From Prinia subflava (lineage: Eukaryota > Chordata > Aves > Passeriformes > Cisticolidae), in NCBI RefSeq assembly GCF_021018805.1, contig NC_086248.1, forward strand, positions 23,692,922-23,756,921: DNA of 64,000 nt, in the 5' to 3' direction. Position numbers and translations under genes: made by a program. Below the pieces are notes generated by a model. It did not search any database and was not told the origin of the DNA. It saw only the letters and a list, made by a program, of their open reading frames with translations. This document shows, piece by piece, positions 1 through 12,000 of this stretch. How positions within the stretch are numbered: position 1 is the stretch's first letter; the number at the start of each line of letters is the position of its first letter.

Positions 1-3000
1 GAACATTTGGGAGTGAAAAGTCAGTGAGGGCTGCAGCATTAATAGGACAAAAGAGCTTGGAATGGAAGGCCCACCAGCATGGATAAAGGGTTAGAAGTGT
101 GTGTTCCAGGGAAACAAGCTCAAATGGTTTTCTTTTGGGGGGCGAGTTACCAAATCTGTTTTCTTTTTTTTTAAAAAAATGTTAGAAATCCTAGCTATGC
201 CTATGCAGTAGAGATTCATCATGCACACTGTAATGAATAGGTACTTGCTTTGATTAGAAACAAATTAATCCAGTTTTTCCAGAAGTAAATTAACAAATTG
301 ATTGGAATAAATAACTGTCATTTGCCGCTCAGTCATCCTAACGGGATTTTTCAGTTCTGCCTGAGTTTACCTTGGCATCCATCCAGACTGACTGAGGCAG
401 CTCCGTGCTCTTTATCAGCGCAGTAAATGGGATGTGGTTACTGTTCCTAGATCAAGCACTGGGCTAAACAATCAGGCATGAAACTGCAACATCTATTTCT
501 TCTGAATATGATGTTCTCTTCTGTTGTGCAGACGACAAATGGTTCATGCTGTGTGTACAACTTTGTCTAACTTCTAAGTACATGACCTTTGTAGAAAAAG
601 CTTCCAAGCAAATCTTCCTTCACAGTTTAATATTTTCAGGTGTCATAAGCAAGTGACTGGATGAAACTGCTATTTTGAGATTCCAACACAACTGGTGAGA
701 ACGTGCTCACTCTCTGTTCTGAGGTATGATCACATTACAAAGTGGTGTTAGCTTTTGAGAGTGCTTTTTGCAAAATTCTTATGGGCTAGAGTGGAAAAAA
801 AGTTCTTGGTCCTGTGTTTATAATCCATTTTCTTGCATTTTACATTAACCGTAGTTACTATCCTGCATTTCCTCTTCCTCTTACATCTCCCTGCAGCGTC
901 TGGTGCTGTAGGCAAATAATTGAATAGGATTGAAGACCTGCACCAACTCACCAAACTTTCAGTGTATTTTAAGAGCCAGATTTACCCCAAATAGTGTCCC
1001 ACAAGACCAAAATATTTTGACTTTTGTCAAATAGGTCAAATAATTATGGAATTTTCTCTGTCACTGGTGTTAATATGTTCTTCTTTCTCACCATGCTGCT
1101 TATAATTTCAGAGAAAGAAAATGTGAATAAAGTCCACCCTTGTCAATGCTGCTAAAGCTTTAATAACCCCGAGTTCAGAGAATAATGAATCCAAAGAATC
1201 TTGCCACTATATAACTGCTAGTTTGCTCCTATGGCACTGCTGGAGCTGCTAATGGGAGACAGAAAGAATAACAAGGTGTTTCTGATGATCAAAATGGGCA
1301 TGAAGGAAGTGGTCACTTAACCCAGAGTCACGCAGTGATTAACTCGGCTGACGGGTGTGGCTCGTGCCGTCTGTCCGCAGTGTGCCCCCTCTTTCATAGC
1401 GTCTGTAGGAGAAGTGGAGATCAGTACTGGCTTGTTTATAACCCTGTACTCAAACCACAGCTCTCCCTCTGGGGCAGACCCAGGCTGTGGCAGGGCATGA
1501 CCCAGCTTAACCCATCCAAGGGTTTGCTGGTGGCTGCAGTGTGCCGGGGAGGGAGCAGCATGGAGAGTCACCCTGGTGTGCCTCTGTCTCATTGCTCTGC
1601 TCTGACCCCAGAGAGCACTGTGAGCTCAGCCCTGCTCTCTCCTTCCCTGCCTGCTTTTGGGTACTCCTCTTAAAATTTGGGTACATCTACAGTGAAGAGT
1701 AGAAGCTCTTTAAGGGGAAGGTATATTTTCACTTCATATAGCAAGCAGCTTCTGCTGAAGGAGAGTGATTTTATAAGAGCTAATGCTAATCACAGTAAGG
1801 TGAACAAAGTATAAGCTGCATTATTTTGCATTAGTAACTGGATGCCTTGCTCTTTGCCTGTTCCTGCTATGGTGAGTTTTTGTTGATTTGCTGTACGGAT
1901 TACAACATCTAATCCTTCAAAACAATGTGTGGTTTTCCAAAGAACCATAAATCCATCCTTGTCCATTGCAGCCTGACAACAATTTTCTTCTTCATCTCAG
2001 AACTAGTGGGACTGGGATTTGGAGCTGTCATGTTACTCAGTATAAGGGAGCTGGTAAGAGTGCAGCACTGTATTTACATGAAGAATATTAGGTGTTCTGA
2101 TTTAGAGAATCAGTTAAGGGCAGCACTTGCAATCCCTCTTCATGTGCCATGCTGCCTATCCCTTTCTCTTTAATCACAACCAGTGTAAACTGTTTGAGAT
2201 AATCCTGTTGTTGAGAGGAAACACTGTCTTACTGCTTGGAGCAAATAGTAAATCATGCTTTTAAAAAAGAGATGAGGGAAAGTATTTTTGTAAATGCTCT
2301 GGCTCGTCTGAAAACATGTACATGAATCTGAATGGTTGTCATTCCATGCTGGAATTTTCAAAGTATGAAATCCATTCAAACTGCTTTGTTGATGGACCTC
2401 ATGGTGCCAACTTCTGATAGGATAGTTATTAAGTCATCACTGTAGTCATGTTTCTTAGGAGGATGTTTCCCTACAAAACACTCTGATCCTGATATAAGTC
2501 TTTCCCTCTTTCAGCCTTAAGTGTCCATAGAAAATCTATTGTGCATTTTGAGAAAACCATTATACCTGGACTTTTGTCCTGAGTTAAAACTACTGTGTGC
2601 TATTTTAATAGTCTGGTTTATTGAAGTATCACTATCTGTGCAGACCAGCCTGCAGCCTGCCTTCCTGGCTGCAGGATACTAAAGCCTCAGTACACAACTC
2701 TGAGCCCTCCCCTGCCCATCTTCCCAGCAGAACCTGCAAATCCAATGTGCTGTCTCTGTTGCTTGCTCAGTTGAAGTGTTCAGATATCCTTTCCCATTTT
2801 TAAAGATTATTCTAGCTCTCACCTGAGAAGGCAGAACCTGCCTTTGCCCCGTGGTCTTTGCAGTCTTTTTGGGACCTCCACTCACGTGGCCTGGGAAAAA
2901 GGAAGGCTGAGAATGTATTTTACAGGGAATTGGGGGAAAAAAAAGGCCAAGATAAAAATGAAACATACAAAATAACTGGTGTTTTGGGGTTTTTCCCATT

Positions 3001-5857
3001 CTCACTGACCATCTTCAGAGGGCCCTCTGGAGATGTGCAGCTGAAGAGCGAGCCACTCAAAGCAGTGGCTGCTGTTCATGTTTCCAGCCCTGCTGCTGAC
3101 CTCAGGAGAACTGGGATGGGGCCCTGGGTGGGCTCCTCAGCTGTAAGCAACCAGCAGCAACCTGGCAGCTATTGGGAATAATCTTTGGTGAGTGATACAG
3201 CAACCAGTCCAGGTCAGGTTTTGTGTAGGAGGTTTTTTAACATAACGCTACTTCTTGTCAGATGAAAAGTATTTTGGCTTTCCCTGGGAAGGATGGGTGG
3301 TTTGGTTTTTATTAAACTAGTAATCCAGTTTTTTCCCAGCTGTGAACAGTACAAGATATAGGTAGATAATGAGATAAAAAATGGTGGATATTCCTTTCTT
3401 CCTCCCTAATTTTTTCCTTGTTTTGACCACTCACACTGTAAACTCTGGGCAGGGACTTTTTCCCACTGTGTGCGTGCATAGTACACTTCAAATGCTTAGA
3501 TAGGAGAAGGGTATAGAAAAGTCACATCCCCTGGAGTAATTTTCATAATGACCCATGGAGCTCTAGGGGAAGACTGGGTAGACTCCTGGTCGCTATCCAG
3601 AGCAGCTTCATGGGCTCATCATGAAGTTGTAAGTAAGAAAAATTCAGCAATCTTAGAGATGGCTGAATCCATTCCCTCTCCCTTAGGCAGAGTGAGGTTT
3701 TCCTCAGCATATCCAAAGATACTGAACTCTTCCTGCTGTGCAAGGTCAGCAGCCAAAATGAACATCCCCAGCCCCACAGATGATCATGTCCCAAGTGTGT
3801 AGGTTGAGACTGTGATTGCCAACCAAAGCCATCTTAAAGTCCACAGGAGGTCGTGACAGGGTCCTGGGAAAGAAGAGTTCTTGCTTTGAGCAGAGGCTGA
3901 AGTCTCTGGGGGCCAGTGTTCAAAGACACAAGCCTGATTTACACTTTTGAAAAAATGTTATATTAAAAACAGCACTCTGGTTGGTCTCATAATTTCTTCT
4001 TGAGGGCCTTGCCTTCCTCACAACTCTTTTTAAACAAAAGAAGTCTACTTACTTCAGTATGAAAATAGTACTTAAAATACTTGGGTTTGCTTCTGAAACT
4101 ATTTTTTTTTCATGCTGCTGAGGTGACATATCTCCAGACCTGTCTTTTACATATAAATACACTTGAGCTTACAGTCCTGTCGTTTAGTTTTACATTTTTT
4201 TCATTAAGCCTTACACCTATTCTGATGACACCTAACATTTCTCCTGTGCCTCTGGTACATAATTTGGTCTATAGTCTTCTTTCCAACTTCCTGCCTTCAT
4301 AATTTATTGCATTTTTAGTATTTTCAAGCTGCAGTCTGCTAAAACCTGTTTATTTTTCTTCTGTAATTTTTGCTTTCAATCCTTTGACACGAATTTTTAT
4401 TTCAGTACTTGCAGCAATATGTGACTAACAATTATTAGGGTTTCTTGGTCTGTTTCTTGGTCTGTTTGAAAAGGAGGATGGCATGATTACACAATTGTCA
4501 GAATCTACGTAGTGACCTTTCACATCCATATCCGTTCTACTTAGCTTCATGGTGCTGATGATGTGATGGATGTGGGTCGTGTTGACTTCTCCTCTGAGTA
4601 GCAGGTTAATGCATCAGCCTTTTTAATGAAAATATTACAATTATGAGATCCAGTCTTTGTTTTTTGTCTGTCCTTATCTCTCCCACATAACTCCATTTTA
4701 AATGAGGCAAGTTCTGCTTTTTGAGTCCTGCTACACTTTTGTCTCTTGCATTTAAGATTTCTCTTTTCGGTGATTTCTGTGGCAAAATATTTTGGTTTTG
4801 AACTTGAACTCATTTTTTGCTTTGGCTATATCACTGTCTAATAGCTGTAATGTTATGATTTGATAACTTTAAATATCAAATTTCTATTTAATTGAATTTA
4901 GAGGCATTCTGTATTCTTGTAATTGTGTTTTTCTAATTAAAAAGGAATCTCTTTAGTATGGTCGGACTAAAAGCTGTTTTTATTTTATTGTTGGAGTAAT
5001 TTTATTCACTGAATTTTTCTAAAATTGAAAGTTCCTGTGGCTTGTTCACTGCTGCCACCAGCCTCTGTTTGGGAATGGCTGCTGTGGGATGTCCCTGGAC
5101 CCTTTCATCTCCAGGATGGCTTCTCTGTGTGAGGACAAAACAAATGGAACTCAGAAATGCCAAGTTACTGCTTTTTAATGAATTACCACATCAAGCCGCA
5201 GAAATTAAGTGCATGAGTCTAAACCTTTGCAGATCAAAGGTACCATGCTATGCTTTTGCTGGGGACAGGGCACTTTTAGCTTCTGCTCCTGCACAGGCAC
5301 TTGGTCGGCTGCAGGTGCCTAAGCCCTTACCTGTATTTGAACAAGAACTAAAGGAGTTCAGTGTATGCTGAGGACACTTACTGCTGCTACAGCTCTCCTT
5401 GGCACCGGCAGCTCTTCTAGGCAAATATATGAGAGTGCCTCTGTTCTCATAATTATAGTATCACTACCAACATGCTATAATTAGACAAGTTAAAAATTGT
5501 CTGAGCTGAAATGCACTAAACTGCAGATGCAGTTGTCACTGAGAAAAACTGTTTTGAAGCTTTAGCTCCAGATAGGCGATATCCTGACATCCTCCTCTCC
5601 TCTCACTTGAACAGAGCTTTTTGCATGGACTTTACACTCAGGGATAGTCTTTGTAAACAGCTCTTCTTGTCTTGTTATTGTGTACCAGTAGAAGCATTAG
5701 AGGCTCAATAGAGTGTATTTTTTACATAATTCCTTTATGTCACCTGCCAGCCAGGGGTTTGTTATTTTATTACAATAGTTTCTCATTAACTATGTGCATT
5801 TCCTGTGTAGGGAGCTGCATAGAGCATCCTCTGAAACTCAGAAGAATAATCAGTTCA

Positions 5858-5913
5858 CTCCTTTATTCTGTGTGAGGTGTCCGTGCTCCTTTATTCTGTG
5901 TGAGGCGTCCGTC
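5858..5913. repeat. 28-bp unit, two tandem copies
   Basis: A unit beginning CTCCTTTATTCTGTGTGAGG occurs at 5858-5885 and again at 5886-5913 with two mismatches, directly abutting. It looks like a recent local duplication. No gene or transposon context was recognised. Confidence 0.85.
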
Positions 5914-6297
5914 CTTGTTTCTTACCTCTTGCAGATAGTGGGTGTGAGCTCTGCACAGCACGGACAAGACATTGTGCCTTTGAACTGCTGCCAAATTCAA
6001 TGAATTGTCAGCTTTGATGTATCCTGGTTTCTTCAACCTACTTTTACGAGGATAAAAAGCATCACTGAGGCGATTTGCTTTTTTTGCTATATCCACTCCT
6101 CATATCATTTTGACAAGGTAGTTGCCTTGTTTTATCCCTTGTATAGACCATTGATTGTGTCACGTTTTATAATCATTGCATTTTTTTCCAACCCTGCAGT
6201 TAGAGCACTGTCAGCAGAGAAAAGGTAGCACAGAGCTCAGACTTCTGCCCTGTTCTCTCGGATGCAGTAGCAGGAGATTCATCATCAGAGGCTCTCA

Positions 6298-6521
6298 TCA
6301 AAAACCCCCATTCTTCACATAGTTTTGGAGCTCTTGGCAGATTTTCTGCTTCCACCCACACAGTAAAGGCTTGTCTAATAATGCCAACAGCGTGAAGCCC
6401 ATTAAGACCAGAATGGCAGAATAACTGAGTCCAACTCCGCCTTTTGATGGTGGAGAGTTGTCTTGTTTAAAGGAGGACAGAAAAGTGTGTTTCAACTCAT
6501 AAAGCTGGCTGATTTCTGACC
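6298..6521 (-). other. Candidate terminal exon, single-pass membrane protein (weak)
   Basis: On the minus strand a pyrimidine-containing acceptor ending in CAG (6524-6522) is followed by an open frame of about 74 codons ending in TGA (6298-6300). The predicted peptide has a polar N-terminal part rich in Ser, Lys and Pro. A hydrophobic segment of about 20 residues follows, including SAILVLMGFTLLALL, then a short basic tail containing CGWKQK. That order would suit the last exon of a type I membrane protein. I recognise no family, found no partner exons, and chance openness of this length is common, so I do not call a gene. Confidence 0.15.
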
Positions 6522-7465
6522 CTGAAGCAGCGATGTATGTTTGCCCCACGAGTGGCTGGATGCCAGGATGGGCTGAGGCTGTGGGTCTCTTCCTCTGCTG
6601 TGTTTGTACTGTGCCTGCTGCAGAGGTCCTGCCCCATCCACAAGGAGCTCCGTGGGGTATGACCTGTGGGCAAGACTACTAACCACCCCTCCTGCTTCCA
6701 ACACATAGCTTTGTTATACTTGGACCCTGTGTTTATTTCAAGGTGCTTGCTGTTCCCCTGCCCTTTCCTCAACCCTAGCCTCTGCCAGACTGACTTGAAA
6801 GCTGTAGTCATCTGATTTCTTCTGGAACATTGCTCTGACAAGGAGGCTTAGCGTTCCCAGCGCTGTGCTTTAAAGGATGACTATCCCCAAGGGTGGCAGG
6901 ATGGGCCACACAGGCACTGATGGGCTTTGAACTCCGTTCTGTGTGTTAGCACCACAGACTAGTGCCTCTGCTTAACACATTTATCAGTGTTTCTTACTGC
7001 ACCATTGTATCCTACAGTATATAGAATTGATTTGACATGAATCAGCAGGGGAAGCGTGCACATCCCAAATGAATGATGTGCAATGTTGTCTTTATAAAAT
7101 ACTCATCCCTAGCTGATGCTTGCAGCACAACATTACATACCTAATTGTCCACATGTAGAACTGTGTTAGCAACCTGCCTGGGTAGGGTAAACACGTTCAT
7201 CTGTTGTCTAGATCCTGGTTTAGCTTAAACAGGGGGTAAAGCCTTCTAAGAAAATGAAGCTTGGCTATTTAAATTCAGGTTTTGCTTGGTGGACTGTATA
7301 TGTGTAATTTTCATTCCTGGTAAAACCCAGAATGCATCAAGCAGGTCAGTAAGATGGGTTGCTTCCCTTAAAAGCTAACAACTTTCATAGGCATGCTGGT
7401 CACTGAAACACTAAGAAGGGGCTGGAATAATTGACTGTAGGGTTATAGCTGTGGACTAAGTAAAA

Positions 7466-7612
7466 CCCTGGAACAGCTAGCCCAGAGAGCTGGTAGATGT
7501 TCCATCGCTGGAAATGCTCACAGTCAGGTTGGACAGGGCTCTCTGAGCAACCTAATCCAGTTGAACACTGCTGTTACTGCAGGAGGGTTGGACTAGATAA
7601 CTTTTAGAGGCC
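7466..7612 (+). mobile_element. CR1 LINE 3' end fragment
   Basis: The sequence follows the avian CR1 3' end. It runs from a diverged version of the 'gcccagagagctggtagatg' block through 'gctggaaatgctcacagtca', 'tggacagggctctctgagca' and 'ggagggttggactagataac'. It is about 150 bp, diverged and 5'-truncated, as most CR1 copies are. Family assignment is by recognised consensus order; the subfamily was not determined. Confidence 0.85.
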
Positions 7613-8835
7613 AAATGCAAGTGCAAAGGAGAGAATGGGACTGAGGCCTGGGAGCTGGGGGAAGAATGGATCACCACTTCCAGCCTGAGTAAACACTTGT
7701 GCTAGATTAAGGGATCATGGAACTACAGTGTCATTTGTCTCTGCAGACACACGTATGGGTGCTACATGTTTTCCACAATTTGTTCCTGCTGATGGTCTCC
7801 TTTGCTAGAAAGGTACCTTTGATTAGACCTCTCATTTCTACATCTCATTACAAACAGACTCCTGAAAATACTGTCTTCTTTTACTGCTTTAATTGCCTGC
7901 AATATCTCAAAACCAGACACTTTTTACATTTTCTGGTTTTACTATTTTGTATTCTTTTCTTCCCACACCAAAGGTTTATTTCCCTACATTAGCTCCTCTT
8001 TTTTTGACTGAATGTTCAAGGAGGAAAAAACCCCATGCTGTCAGATCTCATACAACTAAAACTGAAAGAGAGTAGCTCTGCAACAGCAGCTATTGATTAG
8101 ACCTCTCTCGGTTCAATCATTTTTTTCTATTTGTCAGTGAAGCCTTACAGCAAATTAGTGCCATGCCTGGCCCCTGCAAACTGCAGCATGCCCACAGGTG
8201 GTGGGACACACGGCTCTGCTCTCCAGAGTCTCGGGAATGCTCCTGAGGCTTATTAGGATGCTCAGTGTAAGAGATCCCAGAGTCACAGAGCTATGAAAAA
8301 CCACCACCTAAATGAAGGCAGTCCAGTCCTATGTACCTGGGAAATTCACATGTAGCTGCTGAAAGGTCGCAGATGTGGGTACTGGGTACTGTGATAGAAA
8401 GGAAATATTTCGGTCAAAAGAGTAAAATCTTCCTTAAACTTCTTTAGAAATATATATTTGTAAGAGAGGGAAAGTAACATAGTTAAGGTGTGATGGGTTT
8501 CTTTTTTTTAAGAGCGGGGCAAAGAGGGAAAGATCTGGTTTACATTTTTACAGAAAATGATCCAGCTTCTTAAACTCAAATTGCCATTGATTTTAACAGC
8601 AGAAGGAATACACCTCACATTGATTTTAGACAACAACTAAAAATTGGATTTTGTGTAGCAAACTGTTCTTGGATCATGACTAATTACATCACTTTGGGTA
8701 AAAGCTACTTAAAAGCCCCATGGTTATCATATTCCCTTTTGAATGCTATTTTATCTGAAAATAGACTCATCTCTTGTGAAGGGGAAAACCCCCAAGTTCT
8801 GTACTCACGTCAGTTTTATCTACCAGACTACATCT

Positions 8836-9090
8836 GCGTTGTGTAAAAGCCGTAGGCAGAGGGGTGAGCTGGCAGGTCGCAGGGCTGCGGGCGGGGAGCG
8901 GGGTGAGCCGGCTCCGTGGGTCAGCGCGCCCTGCGGGGCGGCGCTGCGGGAGCAGCGCTCCAGCGCGCCCCCGAGGGCAGCGCGTCACTCAGGTACCGCC
9001 TCCGCGCCAGCCCTGCCGGCAAGCTTGGGTTTGTTTTCCACAGTCAGTCCTGCCTCTCGTCCTCTTGCCTCGGGATGTGCTGCTGCGGGC
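8836..9090. promoter_or_regulatory. Isolated CpG island, candidate promoter
   Basis: About two dozen CpG dinucleotides fall within roughly 250 bp, in GC-rich sequence flanked on both sides by CpG-poor, AT-rich DNA. The only comparable region in the window is the GCLC promoter. Plus-strand donor-like sites occur inside it (GGGTGAGC twice, CAGGTACC near 8990). No coding exon was recognised next to it. It could be the promoter of ELOVL5 (minus strand, running left), a lncRNA promoter, or a CpG-rich enhancer. Direction is not decidable from the sequence. Confidence 0.5.
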
Positions 9091-12000
9091 CACTCCCTGA
9101 GGTACTTCAAGACATGGTTTATTTTGCTGGCGAGGCCAAAAAGGTTTGGCTAAAGGCATGAACAGGTTGTGCTTGGCTTGATTCATGCTCCCTCCTCTTC
9201 TGGGAGTGCCTAGGGAGGTGCCCGAGGGGCAGCTTGAGGTGCTGATAACATCCCAGCAGATGTGTAGGGACTTATCATTTGCGTCATGCCCTCTTCACAT
9301 TGCTTTAGGCTTAGCTGAGGTGCAAATGTGCCCTGCCCTGGCCAGGGGCAAGTGGCCCAGGCCACAGCAAGCACCTCTCTGGGTGCATGAAGGCAGCACA
9401 GAACCAACAGGAGGGGTGAAGTCCTGAGCATGGTTTTGAAAAGGAAAATAAGAATTGTAGAGGAAGTGTCTTATGCGACTTCTTCGGCAAATCTTCTGGA
9501 CCTTAAGGGAGAAAATCAGTTGGCATTATTTGGAAGCCTCTCCCTGAGCATAGTATTTGTACAGTAGGTATCATTAGCAGAAGCTTTGCTTGGTGAGAGA
9601 CCTACAAGTATCTTTTTATGTTTAAGTGGTTCAGATTTTTGTTAAAATTTGAATTTAATGATTTAAATTCTAGCAAATAGTGATGTATATAGCTGTTATG
9701 ATGCCATACCTGGCACAGCATCTCAGCCTGCACCACTATGGAGAGTTGTTCTTACCTGTCAGGAAGGGTAGTGGGCTGGGGCTGAACGGACATGAGCTGA
9801 ACAGAAGTTTGGGACCCAAATGGCTTCCAACCTCCTTCCGTTCCTTATCTGTTGGTCTTGCCCATTTGCAGGTCAGTTTTGTGTTAGTAACATCAACCTC
9901 TGCTTGGCATTTTCTCCCCCCACTGACTGTCCACTGGCTGATGTCTCTTCCAGTCTGTCAGTCTGTTCTCTTCTAACCATGACTATTGAGTGCACCCTTA
10001 CAGCCCAGCATGGGGATGTTTGGCCCTTGTTCACCTGAGGAACACAGAAGTCTCTTTCTTCACACTATATTTGCACGGTCACATTGTTGTCTTAAATCCT
10101 ATGGTTAGGACCAAAGTTCCTCCATCAGACCATGTTTCATCCCTCAGATAAATTCAGATCAGAAAAGCATTCACTCATTGCATATACTATTTTTTTTCAA
10201 TACCAGCATTGCTGACATTTGTCTTCAGGTACTTTCAGAACATCCTCTTTTTCTTCTAAAAATATGTACTTCCTTCCTGTACCTCCCTCCTTTTTACATT
10301 ATAAAGTATCACCAAAGTCACAAATATTTATGGTGTTGGTTGTTTTCAGTTTAGTTAGCTGAGAAAAAGAATCAAAAGAGAAGGTCATAAAGTAAAACTG
10401 AAAGCTGGTAGAGCACTGGTGAGAAAAAAAAAAGAAGTTATCCTAAGGGCAGAGCTGAGGAGCAGAAAGAAATCAGGTGAAGTCTGAAGAGACGGTAATG
10501 AGGAAAAAAGATGCCTGGAAAAAGGATGGCATTTTGAACAGCCTAAATAAACTATAGTAGAACTATAAAGAAGACATCCATTCATATAAAACCTATTGTA
10601 ACATTCTCTTTTTTGAAATACCAGTGGCAAACCCCAGAACCATGTCTTATTTTAAAGCAGCAACAGAAGCTGTAAACTTCACCTTCTTGGAAATATTTAC
10701 TAGCACCAGCAGTCCAGCCAGCTGAAGGTAAACCAACTCCCTGGCTTTGCCAAGTACCCAAACCGTCCTCCTGCTAAAGAAAGGCAGAAAACCAGAAGGG
10801 AAAGATGCCAGGGGCTGTCACCACTTCTGCTCAGCTCTCCAGCTGGTCATTGTGCAAAGGGCGAATGGTAGGAGAACTGCTCAGCGTGGCGGGAAACAGA
10901 GCACCCTGTGCTCCAAGCCCAGCAGCAGCTCATCAGATAGCCCTCATCATTACTGATCCCTGGAGCCTTTTTCTGTACAGTGCTAATCATCATCTTTGCT
11001 GTTTTCCAGCTCACATGACTGCCTTCTGCCTATTGAAATTATCTTGAACAGTTTGAACTAGTTTTGGTATCTTTCTGCATGTCCTAAGAGTGCTAGGGAG
11101 ATGTGTCTGCACCATGTCCTTACTGCAGCTCCTGACTGAAGGCATGGAGATGATGCCCTCCTCTGTCTATCTCTGCCACTTTTTCATGTCTTAGAGCAAG
11201 GTGCTTAATAATTTTGCTGGGTTTCAGATCACCCAACTGGAAAATGCTTTTAAGGTCTAAAATATGGCCCTAGCCTTATTAAGAGCTATGTGCTTCCAGA
11301 CAGGAGATACCGTGCATATAAGTACCAGCTACTGCTTCAGGAAGTGTATCTCCAGGCAATTGAACAGAAGTGCCTTGAGAGCTTCCCAGGTGACAGCTGG
11401 CCTCCACTGCCTGTTTGCTGTCAGCCTACAGGATGATCATGTAAAACCTGTTGGCTGCATGGGTAGGAATAACACGTCTTCTTTCACAATTGCCCCAGGC
11501 TGAGAAAGGCAGAGCAGGACTCATCAGTGTTACAAGCAAAGCTGCTTGTGGCAGCAAGACGGGGAAGCTGTGGACTGCCTACCTCAGCTGCACTTATTCC
11601 CAAAATCCTGGCACCTGGTGGCTCTGATCCTACTTTGCTTTTTCACCTCTCCCCAGAACCATAAGCAGAGTCTCTTCATGCTTGAATTTTGCTTATTCTG
11701 CTAAGAAATTTGGAGCTGCTATTGTATACCAAATTACTGGACTTCAACTGACAAACATAAATCTTTAATCACAGTAATTTACCCTCAGCATACCACTGCA
11801 AGAAAACGGATCAAATTATTCTCCCAGCTCTGTTTGGGCAGTTGCACAATTTCCAGGAGCTTAAGTGAGGGGAAGATCTGGCCCCTAATCTACCAGGAGT
11901 CACAGTTGCTGCTCAGAGTACCTCCTCCCAAATCCTCTGAGCTCTTGGGCAGCTTTCCTGTTTCAAGTTGCCTTGAAAGTATAAAAAAAAATAGAGTAAT

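Larger units (their letters stand above)
1..8835. other. Gene-free stretch; possible large intron or intergenic DNA
   Basis: No open frame here resembles a family I recognise, and composition is ordinary AT-rich vertebrate non-coding DNA. It holds a 28-bp tandem duplication (5858-5913), a CR1 3' end (7466-7612) and one weak candidate exon (6298-6521), listed separately. In amniotes the gene lying 3' of GCLC is ELOVL5, transcribed in the same direction. If the CpG island at 8836-9090 is its promoter, this stretch would be its long first intron; that is inference from synteny only. Confidence 0.5.

Noticed and set aside
1335..1673. 112-codon plus-strand open frame overlapping a 91-codon minus-strand frame
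   Set aside because: No family resemblance, no splice or promoter context; left as unsupported.
1..8835. ELOVL5 coding exons
   Set aside because: Expected nearby from amniote synteny, but no ELOVL5 coding motif was found on either strand, so no gene is annotated.
8743..9153. 136-codon plus-strand open frame across the orphan CpG island
   Set aside because: Openness is explained by GC content; Ala/Arg/Pro-rich with no homology recognised and competing frames on both strands.
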